Below, piece by piece: positions 1-6,683 of a DNA stretch of 64,000 bases. The position numbers and the translations under genes were made by a program. The DNA comes from Ectopseudomonas toyotomiensis (lineage in GTDB: Bacteria > Pseudomonadota > Gammaproteobacteria > Pseudomonadales > Pseudomonadaceae): positions 1-64,000 of the forward strand of contig NZ_FOXK01000008.1 of the NCBI RefSeq assembly GCF_900115695.1, written 5' to 3'. Every line of letters begins with the position of its first letter. The first letter of the stretch is position 1. Under the pieces are notes generated by a model. That model was not told the origin of the DNA and ran no database searches. It worked only from the letters and a program-made list of their open reading frames with translations.

Positions 1-15
1 TTTTACGCGACTCAT
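1..15 (-). CDS. start of a downstream phage early gene (partial)
   Basis: An ATG on the minus strand at 15-13 opens a reading frame (M-S-R-V-K) that runs off the left edge of the window, three bases after the Ner-like gene stops. The position is where a Mu-like phage keeps its next early gene. Only five codons are visible, so the product cannot be named. Confidence 0.25.
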
Positions 16-17
16 GT

Positions 18-356
18 CTAGTTATCCGTCCCTGTTTTACGGTGCCCAAGGTCACAAGCTGCGTTATGCTTTTGCATACGCGCGGACATAGCCTCTGGGC
101 GCTTGGGGCGCTGACGATTGGGGTTGCCATGGGCATCCCAGCGTTCCGGCCAAAGCACCTGGACAGTAAGGCCGAGAGCCTTGGCGATTACGCGCTCCAT
201 ACGTGGGTAGGGCGTGCGCTTCACGTTCTTCAGGGCTGGCCCTGTGACGTGCTGCTCGCGCGCCAGCTTCGCCAGCGACGTGCCCTTGGCCCGTAGCTGG
301 AACTTGATCCACTCCCAGCGCAGTGCTGGGTCAGATGGGATTTCCGCTGTGTTCAT
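18..356 (-). CDS. ner: Ner/Nlp-family DNA-binding regulator of a Mu-like prophage
   Basis: A 112-residue protein with a lambda-repressor-like helix-turn-helix of the Ner/Nlp (SfsB-like) type. The segment starting ALRWEWIKFQLRAKG and including LAREQHVT and the WPERWD tail is the family hallmark. In phage Mu, Ner represses both early and repressor promoters to commit to lytic growth. I start at the ATG at 356, giving MNTAEIPSDP, as in family members that begin just before the PALRWEW helix; upstream ATGs at 368 and 431 are in frame. It diverges from the S24 repressor at 520, the immunity arrangement of a Mu-like phage with the early operon continuing leftward out of the window. The name is by family and position. 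Confidence 0.75.
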   Translation of the reverse strand: MNTAEIPSDPALRWEWIKFQLRAKGTSLAKLAREQHVTGPALKNVKRTPYPRMERVIAKALGLTVQVLWPERWDAHGNPNRQRPKRPEAMSARMQKHNAACDLGHRKTGTDN

Positions 357-450
357 GTCTTGATCCATACCACCTGGCGGGGTGGCGTTTTCGGGATGTT
401 TAACGTGCCTTACGACATAAACATAACCCATAAACAGGATCTGTAAAACT

Positions 451-478
451 GTTTTCGAGACTTTCTTTTCTCGAAAAC
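451..478. promoter_or_regulatory. palindromic operator between ner and the phage repressor
   Basis: Two perfect 10-base arms, GTTTTCGAGA at 451-460 and TCTCGAAAAC at 469-478, are separated by an 8-base pyrimidine-rich spacer. The site sits in the 163-bp divergent gap between the Ner-like gene and the S24 repressor, so it is the obvious candidate operator for one or both regulators. No T-tract in either useful direction argues for a terminator. Confidence 0.55.
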
Positions 479-519
479 GGGCCTCGCAACTGAATACGGT
501 TTTAAGGTCTTATAAATCA

Positions 520-1242
520 ATGGGTTACGAAGAAAAGAAACAAGGGAAAGCGTCTGGCGAGGAACTTTCTTTTCCGTATACGGGAATGGAAAGCCGAATA
601 GCTGCCGTTGCAGATCTGTACGAATCCCGAAAACAGGCTGCCGCCACTGCTCAGGTTGCTCTTTCGTCTCTGCAGCGCTGGATATCTGGCGATGGGATGC
701 CTGCCTTTGGCTCCGTTGCCCTTCTAGCCTCTGGAAAGGGCATATCCCTGGACTGGATTGCGACAGGGCGAGGGGAAATGTTCATGGAGACTAGAGCGCA
801 AGAAGCGCCAGTGGCAGAAAGCGATGCCTATGCCTATGTCCCTCTGTACGACGCCCGCTGCAGCGCAGGCAGTGGCGCCTGGAATGAGCGCAGCCGCGTA
901 CTGGTGAACCTGTCGTTCACCCGCTACTCGCTCCGCAAGAAGGGTCTGACGCCCGCTAATCTGGCATGCTTGCGCGTAGACGGTGACTCGATGCTTGGGC
1001 TGCTCGATGACGGCGACACCGTCATGATCGACCTGAGCCGCAACGCGCTTGAGGGTGAGGGTGTCTATGTGGTCATGCTCGATGACCATCTCTATGCCAA
1101 GCGCCTGCAGCGCCAGTTCGATGGCTCGGTGCTGATCATCAGCCACAACGCCGCATACAAAGATATGATGGTGCCCAGGGATCGCCTGGCCGAGCTGCAC
1201 ATCATCGGCCGCGTCGTCTGGGCCGGTGGCTGGATGGTCTAG
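520..1242 (+). CDS. LexA-like S24 phage repressor
   Basis: A 240-residue repressor with an N-terminal helix-turn-helix (about residues 23-75, with SSLQRWISGDGMPAF) and a C-terminal S24/LexA-type peptidase domain. The serine lies in VDGDSML (near residue 152) and the lysine in LYAKRLQR (near 190), so the RecA-stimulated self-cleavage pair looks intact. This predicts an SOS-inducible lysogenic repressor. It diverges from the Ner-like gene and lies about 100 bp from the likely phage end. The first ATG has an AAGGT at about 12 bases; an internal ATG gives MESRIAAVAD and is a possible alternative start. Confidence 0.8.
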   Translation: MGYEEKKQGKASGEELSFPYTGMESRIAAVADLYESRKQAAATAQVALSSLQRWISGDGMPAFGSVALLASGKGISLDWIATGRGEMFMETRAQEAPVAESDAYAYVPLYDARCSAGSGAWNERSRVLVNLSFTRYSLRKKGLTPANLACLRVDGDSMLGLLDDGDTVMIDLSRNALEGEGVYVVMLDDHLYAKRLQRQFDGSVLIISHNAAYKDMMVPRDRLAELHIIGRVVWAGGWMV

Positions 1243-1278
1243 AGAAGTGACGGGCAGGGAAGCCCGCTCTGCCGCCTC

Positions 1279-1347
1279 AAACGGCAGTGCCAAATCCCCC
1301 TGTGAAATCCTGCCGTTTCCGTGTTCGCGAGTTTTGGCACTGTTTCA
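1279..1347. mobile_element. probable terminal sequence of the Mu-like prophage
   Basis: Downstream of the repressor a composite inverted repeat is visible: AAACGGCAGTGCCAAA at 1279-1294, CTGCCGTTT at 1310-1318 and TTTTGGCACTG at 1332-1342. Read on the minus strand, the last unit begins TGAAACAGTGCC at 1347, a TG-starting end as in Mu-like transposing phages. Repeated transposase-binding sites at an end are expected for that group. The exact junction and the 5-bp target duplication cannot be tested because the other end lies outside the window. Confidence 0.4.
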
Positions 1348-1816
1348 CCACCCGCCGCGCTGCTCACCCGCCTGAACCCCGCGCCCCGCTTGGCCGTCCG
1401 CCATCCCCCGGCCTTATCCGGCTTCTTCCGACGCGCTTCTTGACCTGTGCCAATACTCCCACTAGCTCACACTGGCGCCGCGATGCTCTCGCTTTGTTTA
1501 GTGCTGGAACATCAATCTCGCAGACGACGCCAAAAGCCCCGTCAGGAGGCCGAGTGGAATCGTTGTGTAAGGGGTTGAGCGGCATGGATGCCGCGAGAGC
1601 CGCGATGGGCCAGGGATGGCCCTTCGCGGCGTGCCCCTGGAACGACGATGGAGCGAGGGAACCCGACGAAGTCGGGCCGAATGGTAGGGGCAAGCCCTCT
1701 TGGTTACTTCTGGGGCGTTTGCCAGAAGTGACCCGCCGTAAGGGCGGAACCGGTATCCAAATCACCACATCAGCGGCGTGTTCACTCCGTAGCGAGTAGC
1801 CCGCACAACCGCTGAT
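1348..1816. repeat. gene-poor stretch with a probable dispersed repeat
   Basis: No convincing gene is seen here. From about 1584 to 1799 an open frame encodes MDAARAAMGQGWPFAACPWN followed by KPSWLLLGRLP and VTRRKGGTG. I recall near-identical short hypothetical proteins scattered through Pseudomonas genomes, which suggests an interspersed element rather than a working gene. There is no ribosome-binding site at the internal ATG. The part from 1348 to about 1550 holds nothing I recognise. Confidence 0.35.
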
Positions 1817-1846
1817 GGTGGATCAAAAGAGCGTCATCCACCCTAC
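1817..1846 (-). repeat. REP-type palindrome, GGTGGATG class, copy 1
   Basis: Read on the minus strand it starts with GTAG and folds through GGTGGATG...ATCCACC arms around a short GCTCTTTT-containing loop. A GTAG tetranucleotide before a hairpin is the pattern described for REP elements linked to RAYT transposases. A nearly identical copy in the same orientation lies at 2569-2598. Confidence 0.65.
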
Positions 1847-1978
1847 GGGTCTGCTGGCGACGCTGAGCATCAAAAATTGGCTACCACACCGAAATGCTGA
1901 AGCTATCGGGGCTGTCATGGTTGTTGATAGAAAAACACTGCAGCACACTGCCCCTTCATCGTAAGGAGACGACACCAA

Positions 1979-2554
1979 ATGCCGGCCATGCCCAGTCCAA
2001 TCCCCTTGATCATCCTCGACGTTCAGGACGCCATCGATCAGCCCGTCTGGGATGGCAAGAGTAATCCCGGTTACCTGTCCGTCATCCAACGCCTCCTGCA
2101 ATTCTGGCGATCAAATGGCTGGCCCGTCCTTCACGTAAAACACGATGAAAAGACGCCCACGTCGAGCTATTACCTTCACGGCCCCTGGAATGGCATCAAA
2201 CAGGAAGTCGCGCCGATAAAGGGCGAAGCCGTCATCATCAAGCATGAAAACTGCGCGTTCATAGGCACCCAACTGGATGCCGCGCTGAAGGCAATGAACG
2301 CAAATCGCATCGTGCTGACGGGCGTTGTGATTCACAACAGCATGGATGCCACCATCCGCGCAGGCAGAGCGCTCGGGTACAGCATCATCCTCCCGTCAGA
2401 TGCCACAACCGCCGTGCCTGTAACAGGGCCAGGTGGAACCCGCTGGGAAGCCTCGACCGTGCATAAGCTGACCTTGGCCATCCTGGGCGCCGAATATGCT
2501 GAGGTCATGTCATCAGACGATGTGATCACACGACTCGGCGAGCAACCCGAATAA
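1979..2554 (+). CDS. isochorismatase-family hydrolase lacking the catalytic cysteine
   Basis: A 191-residue isochorismatase-fold protein. The Asp of the triad (IILDVQD, near residue 15) and the Lys (IIKHENCAF, near 84) are present. The segment that normally reads TGxxTxxCVxxTxR reads TGVVIHNSMDATIR, so serine replaces the nucleophilic cysteine. True isochorismatases also lack this cysteine, while amidase-type members need it, so this is either a non-cysteine hydrolase or an inactive homologue. AAGGAG lies 10 bases before the ATG at 1979. The gene is alone between two same-orientation REP copies (1817-1846 and 2569-2598), in an accessory region next to a prophage end. Confidence 0.8.
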   Translation: MPAMPSPIPLIILDVQDAIDQPVWDGKSNPGYLSVIQRLLQFWRSNGWPVLHVKHDEKTPTSSYYLHGPWNGIKQEVAPIKGEAVIIKHENCAFIGTQLDAALKAMNANRIVLTGVVIHNSMDATIRAGRALGYSIILPSDATTAVPVTGPGGTRWEASTVHKLTLAILGAEYAEVMSSDDVITRLGEQPE

Positions 2555-2568
2555 CCGCTGCACCCAAC

Positions 2569-2598
2569 GGTGGATGAAAAGAGCGTCATCCACCCTAC
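2569..2598 (-). repeat. REP-type palindrome, GGTGGATG class, copy 2
   Basis: It differs from copy 1 by one base in the outer arm (GGTGGATGAAAAGAGCG versus GGTGGATCAAAAGAGCG) and likewise starts GTAG on the minus strand. Both copies are preceded by AACCGCTG, so the repeated unit is longer than the hairpin. It lies just after the isochorismatase-like gene and may also end transcription. Confidence 0.65.
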
Positions 2599-2722
2599 GC
2601 CCCATACGCCATTGACCATCCACAATCACACCTCTACCCTGAGCCACAGCGCCTAAGAAACGCTTCACGCAGCGGCAATACTGCTCCCGAAAGCAGCGGT
2701 GTATTCCATTGAGGTAATGGAT

Positions 2723-3184
2723 ATGCCTACCCAATCCGCATCCCCCGCAATCCCCGCCCTTCCCGGCGAAATCCTGATCCCCCAGACCTTCACCCGCCAC
2801 CGCCGCCAACTGCGCGCGCTGCTGATCGAGCAGCAATGCTGGTTCTGCGCAACGGATCTTGGTCGGCTGATCGGCCAGCCGCATCTGGACGAACGCGCTG
2901 CACGCACGCTCGATGCCGACCAGCTAATCGATGCCGTGGTGCTCAATACCCACGGCCAACCGGAGACGACACGGCTGATCAGCGAATCCGGCGTCTATGC
3001 CGCACTGATCCACTACTACCACCCGGAGAACCGCTGCATCCGCCGCTGGATCACCGCCGACGTGGTGCCGATGCTGCGCGATATCGCACAGCCCGACCAG
3101 CACCGACCAAAGCGCGAGAATCGCCAGGGACTGTCGTTGCTGCATTGGCAAGGTGATACCTGGATGCCTTATCGGCCTGCGTAA
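2723..3184 (+). CDS. Bro-N domain protein (phage antirepressor-like)
   Basis: A 153-residue protein whose central part (IEQQCWFCATDLGRLIG, then TRLISESGVYAALIHY and RRWITADVVPMLR) matches the BRO-N/antirepressor domain. In phages this domain binds DNA and is fused to varied C-termini; here only a short tail (LSLLHWQGDTWMPYRPA) follows. GAGG at 2711-2714 suits the ATG at 2723 better than that at 2717. A second gene of this type with a similar tail (VLKWHDDWWM) lies at 17168. The function is unknown; regulation of accessory genes is plausible. Confidence 0.65.
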   Translation: MPTQSASPAIPALPGEILIPQTFTRHRRQLRALLIEQQCWFCATDLGRLIGQPHLDERAARTLDADQLIDAVVLNTHGQPETTRLISESGVYAALIHYYHPENRCIRRWITADVVPMLRDIAQPDQHRPKRENRQGLSLLHWQGDTWMPYRPA

Positions 3185-3200
3185 CCAGCGCCACTCAGAG

Positions 3201-3226
3201 GGTGGATGGCCAGAAGGTCATCCACC
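3201..3226. repeat. degenerate REP, GGTGGATG class, copy 3
   Basis: GGTGGATG and CATCCACC arms enclose a different loop, and the GTAG head is lost (CTGACG follows). It lies between the convergent Bro-N gene and the lipoprotein gene and may act as a bidirectional terminator. Confidence 0.45.
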
Positions 3227-3233
3227 TGACGCG

Positions 3234-3746
3234 CTAATTATCCAGCTCGCGCAGGATATCGGCGGTGGGTATCTGAAAGGCTCCAGAGTGATAGGGTTTG
3301 GCGCCATAGACGGTCGCCACGTACTGGCAGGGAATGGAGCCCTTGTTAGCGACCAGCGAACGAATCGCTTCGTCACCCAATGCTCGCGTAGTTGTGCCTT
3401 CATCGAGGGTCTCGTTGAAAGACAAGGCAGCCACGAATGCAAAGCCATCCCCGCCTTCATGCCGGGTATCGCGCTCGACGAAACCAGAGGCCAACGTCTT
3501 CATGAAGTGCCCGACCGAAAAATCCACATCATCGTCCAGGGCGCAGTACATCATTCCGCCTACGAAGGCCTCTCCAGGGCCAAACAAATTGAGCAGATCG
3601 ACATCCGAGCGGAACCGCAAATCATAGAAGCGAGCGTCTGCTTGAGCGCTAATCGAATCGTAATGCAAAGCAGCAATCGGCTTGCCATGCCCCTTGGCAC
3701 AACCGCTACCCAGAAGTACCAGACCAATCAGAAAGAACCTGAACAT
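3234..3746 (-). CDS. small lipoprotein, probable immunity protein for the adjacent lipase
   Basis: A 170-residue protein with a hydrophobic N-terminus and a lipobox-like LLGSGC at residues 12-17, so it is probably an envelope lipoprotein. The remainder matches no family I recognise. Its ATG (3746) lies one base after the lipase stop, and it is the last gene of a PAAR-lipase-lipoprotein operon. Type VI phospholipase effectors are commonly encoded with periplasmic or lipoprotein immunity proteins, so immunity is the best inference. Glycine at the -3 position of the lipobox is slightly atypical. Confidence 0.6.
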   Translation of the reverse strand: MFRFFLIGLVLLGSGCAKGHGKPIAALHYDSISAQADARFYDLRFRSDVDLLNLFGPGEAFVGGMMYCALDDDVDFSVGHFMKTLASGFVERDTRHEGGDGFAFVAALSFNETLDEGTTTRALGDEAIRSLVANKGSIPCQYVATVYGAKPYHSGAFQIPTADILRELDN

Positions 3747-3747
3747 C

Positions 3748-4479
3748 CTACCGCCTCATGTAGCTCACAACGGATTCGAACATGTAATCCTCAGCAGATA
3801 GTCCATCCGCCATGGGGTTACAAAACATATCCCGCGCGTTGTAGTGGTTGATATCCATGACATGGTTGACGTCTGGCCCACTACCGACAGACCAACGTTC
3901 CCCGAATTCAGCCACGGAGTCTGAGCTGTCTGGCACGCGCGGATTCGCACGCACATTTATCCAGAAAACCGACTTGGGCTGTGGCTTGCTGTAATAGATA
4001 TCCGAACCCAGCCAGACCAAGGCGCCTTCCCCCACGGGGTCCAGTGTTATCAACATCTCAACCTGATACCCATTCGAGTGCAGGATGTTGGAGAGATGAG
4101 CACCGTTCCAGCCACCTAGGCTATGACCAACGATGTATACGGGTGTCACCTTGTCAGGAATTTTCGAGGCGATCACGTTCTGAATGTCACTGGCGCCCCG
4201 CGCCTCGTTGTATCCCAGATAGTGAGATACATAGGAACCCTCTTTACCTGCCCCCTTCACACGTCGGTCGAAGGACTCCTTGGCATAGAAAATATTTCTG
4301 TAGGGGCCCGCGAAATAATAAGACTCCTTGTCACCTGCTCCACCAATGAAGAACACCACGGTGCGGAAGCTTTCTACCGCAACGGTCTTGGCATGCGGGC
4401 TGGTTGCCGGGGTTAAGGTCTGGATTGCTGCAAGCGCGGCGCCCTTGCCGCTCGGCAAAATGATTGTTCTGGCGTCCAT
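3748..4479 (-). CDS. alpha/beta-hydrolase lipase, probable type VI secretion effector
   Basis: A 243-residue hydrolase with a classical nucleophile elbow VGHSLGG (Ser120), a candidate Asp in LITLDPVG (near 149), candidate histidines in VNHVMDINHY (near 210), and FFIGGAGD near residue 50 as the likely oxyanion region. There is no signal peptide, as expected of a type VI cargo. It begins two bases after the PAAR gene stop and is followed at once by a lipoprotein gene. I assign it as a Tle-like lipase effector by motif and operon; the Tle class is not assigned. Confidence 0.75.
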   Translation of the reverse strand: MDARTIILPSGKGAALAAIQTLTPATSPHAKTVAVESFRTVVFFIGGAGDKESYYFAGPYRNIFYAKESFDRRVKGAGKEGSYVSHYLGYNEARGASDIQNVIASKIPDKVTPVYIVGHSLGGWNGAHLSNILHSNGYQVEMLITLDPVGEGALVWLGSDIYYSKPQPKSVFWINVRANPRVPDSSDSVAEFGERWSVGSGPDVNHVMDINHYNARDMFCNPMADGLSAEDYMFESVVSYMRR

Positions 4480-4481
4480 GC

Positions 4482-4988
4482 TCAGTTTTCCACGTAAATT
4501 TCAACCTGTTCAGCACGGCTGGAGTTGATGATCAGAGAAGTAAAACCCTGCTGGTCGGATTGCCCATATTCGATGCGCCCATCCTCATGTCTGACGGCAT
4601 AGTCTCTGTTGGCAATCGGCTTGCCGCTGCGCTTGTCGATCAATTGGAAGCGATCACTGAAAGCAGCCTGAATATTCAGTGGCGCGACCGGTGTAAAGGG
4701 AGCGCCGCCGCCACTATTGCCGATGATCACGGTGCCTGACCCCGCAATGATCGTATTGCCATGCCCACCAACACTGCCCAGCGTCGCGGCATTCAGACCG
4801 TTGATGAATACGGTGGGGGACACATTGGAAGCGATCGCACTGCCGCAGGCCGACGTGTCACTAAGCCGAGCGGCGCTGAGGCCGTCAAACAGGACATCAG
4901 CGGAACCGCTGACGATGGGGTTGGTGCCATGCCCGGGAATCGGGCAGGCGGTTGGGTCGCTGAGACGCGCAGCAGGTTTGCCGCTCAT
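4482..4988 (-). CDS. PAAR-domain protein with C-terminal transthyretin-like domain
   Basis: A 168-residue protein. Residues 1-92 form a PAAR domain (ARLSDPTACPIPGHG, DVLFDGLSAARLSD, VFINGLNAATLGS, IIAGSGTVIIGN), the conical tip that caps the VgrG spike of type VI systems. Residues about 105-168 (FQLIDKRSGKPI, DYAVRHEDGR, QSDQQGFTSL) resemble the transthyretin-like sandwich often found on spike proteins to hold a cargo. AAGGAG lies 8 bases before the ATG. It is the first gene of a three-gene cassette with no VgrG, Hcp or core type VI genes nearby. Confidence 0.85.
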   Translation of the reverse strand: MSGKPAARLSDPTACPIPGHGTNPIVSGSADVLFDGLSAARLSDTSACGSAIASNVSPTVFINGLNAATLGSVGGHGNTIIAGSGTVIIGNSGGGAPFTPVAPLNIQAAFSDRFQLIDKRSGKPIANRDYAVRHEDGRIEYGQSDQQGFTSLIINSSRAEQVEIYVEN

Positions 4989-5110
4989 TCATACACTCCT
5001 TGATCCAAGATCTTCGATGAGAGAACGCTGTACTCCGTGGTGGCATTTTAATGATCTGGTACGGCTCTACCTTGAACCATTGCTCAAGCTTGGAAACATG
5101 CCCCTGATCG

Positions 5111-5299
5111 CTAGCCTTTACCTTTCTTCCTGGCAATCGCCTTCATCCGCGCCGCCGCCTTCTGCACGGTCGCCATCTTCTCGGGCCGTTTCATGCCCCG
5201 CCACTTGCGGATTTCCTCGCGCGTGCGCCCACAACTGACGCACAGCTCGCCGTTGAGCTGACACAGCGACACGCAGGGGTTCTCAATGTCCTTGGCCAC
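5111..5299 (-). CDS. DUF1289 small cysteine-rich protein
   Basis: A 62-residue protein matching DUF1289: NPCVSLC near the start, LCVSCGRTREEIRKW in the middle, and a lysine-rich end. Four cysteines suggest metal binding; the function is unknown. I start at the GTG at 5299, preceded by AGGGG, because an upstream ATG would overlap the next gene and lacks family similarity. The gene follows an unknown 100-residue protein with 16 bases between, so the two are probably co-transcribed. Confidence 0.8.
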   Translation of the reverse strand: MAKDIENPCVSLCQLNGELCVSCGRTREEIRKWRGMKRPEKMATVQKAAARMKAIARKKGKG

Positions 5300-5315
5300 G
5301 CTTGCCCCTTGCCGG

Positions 5316-5618
5316 CTACTCGACCGAAAACGCGACATGGGTGGCGATGCTGGAAACGCTGATGCCCACTTCATCGAAAGCGGCCTGGGTCAGTTCCAAC
5401 ATTCGTGCCTTGTCCGGGCTGGCGAGTGCCCGCGCCCTGCTCGCTTCGCTGTCGAACATCCAGGTCACGCGCAGGCTCTGCGGAAACCGCTCGAAGTCCA
5501 CGTCATGGGTCAGCCACTGGAAGCCGACGATTTCGCTTTTCGCCGTTTCACAGGCAAGGGTCAGGGTGCGGATCAGTTCGCGCTCCACAGCTGAGTACTT
5601 TCGTTTCGGCGATGGCAT
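5316..5618 (-). CDS. conserved hypothetical protein, 100 residues
   Basis: A 100-residue protein with no signal peptide or membrane segment and no catalytic motif I recognise. It reads as a small alpha/beta protein (TAKSEIVGFQWLTHDVDFE, then LRVTWMFDSEASRARAL). It is upstream of the DUF1289 gene on the same strand and diverges from a GNAT gene at 5836, so the 217-bp gap holds promoters for both directions. Confidence 0.6.
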   Translation of the reverse strand: MPSPKRKYSAVERELIRTLTLACETAKSEIVGFQWLTHDVDFERFPQSLRVTWMFDSEASRARALASPDKARMLELTQAAFDEVGISVSSIATHVAFSVE

Positions 5619-5835
5619 AAGGTTCTTCTGGGTCCGAGTTCACTGCGCCACCATGTTACCCGAGGCGCTCAACGGCCAGAGGGAACAGATGGATCGAGGT
5701 TGAACAATGGCATCCGCAGCGCAGAGCGTCACCGGCAACCCACGCCGAGCACGGGAGCGATTATGGCGCCCGAGCAAAGCGGCCCGCGGGTTACAATCCA
5801 CGGCCCACGCATTCGCCAGCGGACCCCATATACCG

Positions 5836-6531
5836 ATGTTCACCCTTACCCACCTCAGCAGCCCGCCGCCCGAGTCCCTGAAGAGCCAGGTGCAGCAGAT
5901 GGTGGTGGACTACTTCGCCGATGTCAGCGCGGTACCGTTGCTGCCCAGTAATCCGCTGTATCAGCTGTACCAGTACGTGATCGGCTATGAGCTGCATCTG
6001 CACTTGCAGACCATGAACGGCGAGGCCGAAGGCCCCGTGCAGCTGCTACTGGCGCTGGACGATGAAGACCCGGCCCGTGTGCTGGGGTTTGCCCTGTATC
6101 TGCCGAGCCCGGACGATGCTGCCGCCTGCACCCTCGCCTACCTGGCGGTGCACAGCGAGCAGCGCGCTCAGGGCATCGGCCGGGCGCTGCTGCAACGCGT
6201 GCAGGAGCGACGCCCGCACCTGGAGCTGGCCTGCGTGGCAGACAAGGTGCCGCTGTTCGAGGCCCTGGGTTTGCAGGTGCTGGCCGCCCAGGGTGCGCTG
6301 GTGGTGATGAGCAGCCGCGACTATCGTTCCAGCGGCATGGTCGCGGTCGCCGACCTGGCGCCGGTGTTTGCCTCCACTGAAGTCAGGCAGATTCACGCCT
6401 ACCTGCTCAAGCAGCACGGCCAGCGCGCCATGCAACAGGCGGAAAAACAGCGTGACGCGCACCTCGACGCGCTCGCCCTGCAGGCTCAGCAGTTGGTCGA
6501 CGAGCGCCTGCCTTCACGCGCGCTGCATTGA
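5836..6531 (+). CDS. GNAT-family acetyltransferase-like protein
   Basis: A 231-residue protein with a GNAT core. CTLAYLAVHSEQRAQGIGRA (near 100-120) gives the acetyl-CoA-binding R/QxxGxG/A motif, followed by a beta strand and VPLFEALGLQVL. An extra C-terminal helical region of about 70 residues is not typical of the family. I start at 5836 (MFTLTHLSS); the longer frame to 5707 is low-complexity basic sequence without family resemblance. The substrate is unknown. Confidence 0.7.
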   Translation: MFTLTHLSSPPPESLKSQVQQMVVDYFADVSAVPLLPSNPLYQLYQYVIGYELHLHLQTMNGEAEGPVQLLLALDDEDPARVLGFALYLPSPDDAAACTLAYLAVHSEQRAQGIGRALLQRVQERRPHLELACVADKVPLFEALGLQVLAAQGALVVMSSRDYRSSGMVAVADLAPVFASTEVRQIHAYLLKQHGQRAMQQAEKQRDAHLDALALQAQQLVDERLPSRALH

Positions 6532-6538
6532 GGCGATG

Positions 6539-6560
6539 CCCCACGCTAGCCGTGGGGTTT
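6539..6560 (+). terminator. hairpin terminator after the GNAT gene
   Basis: CCCCACG (6539-6545) and CGTGGGG (6551-6557) form a 7-bp GC-rich stem with a 5-base loop followed by TTT. It lies eight bases after the stop codon, between convergent genes. Confidence 0.6.
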
Positions 6561-6683
6561 CACGAAACGCCGATTGCAATCACCTGTGGCGGTCAGCCGA
6601 CACCACGCATGCACACGCGCAGTTGGCGGACGTTGAACGCCCGCCAACGCTGATAGAGCATTACGACAGGGGCTCTGGCCTGG

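Noticed and set aside
3234..4988. A complete type VI secretion locus
   Set aside because: Only a PAAR cargo module is present; no Hcp, VgrG, TssB/C, TssJ-M or ClpV homologue is seen in the window, and the PP2C-kinase-FHA operon is 28 kb away.
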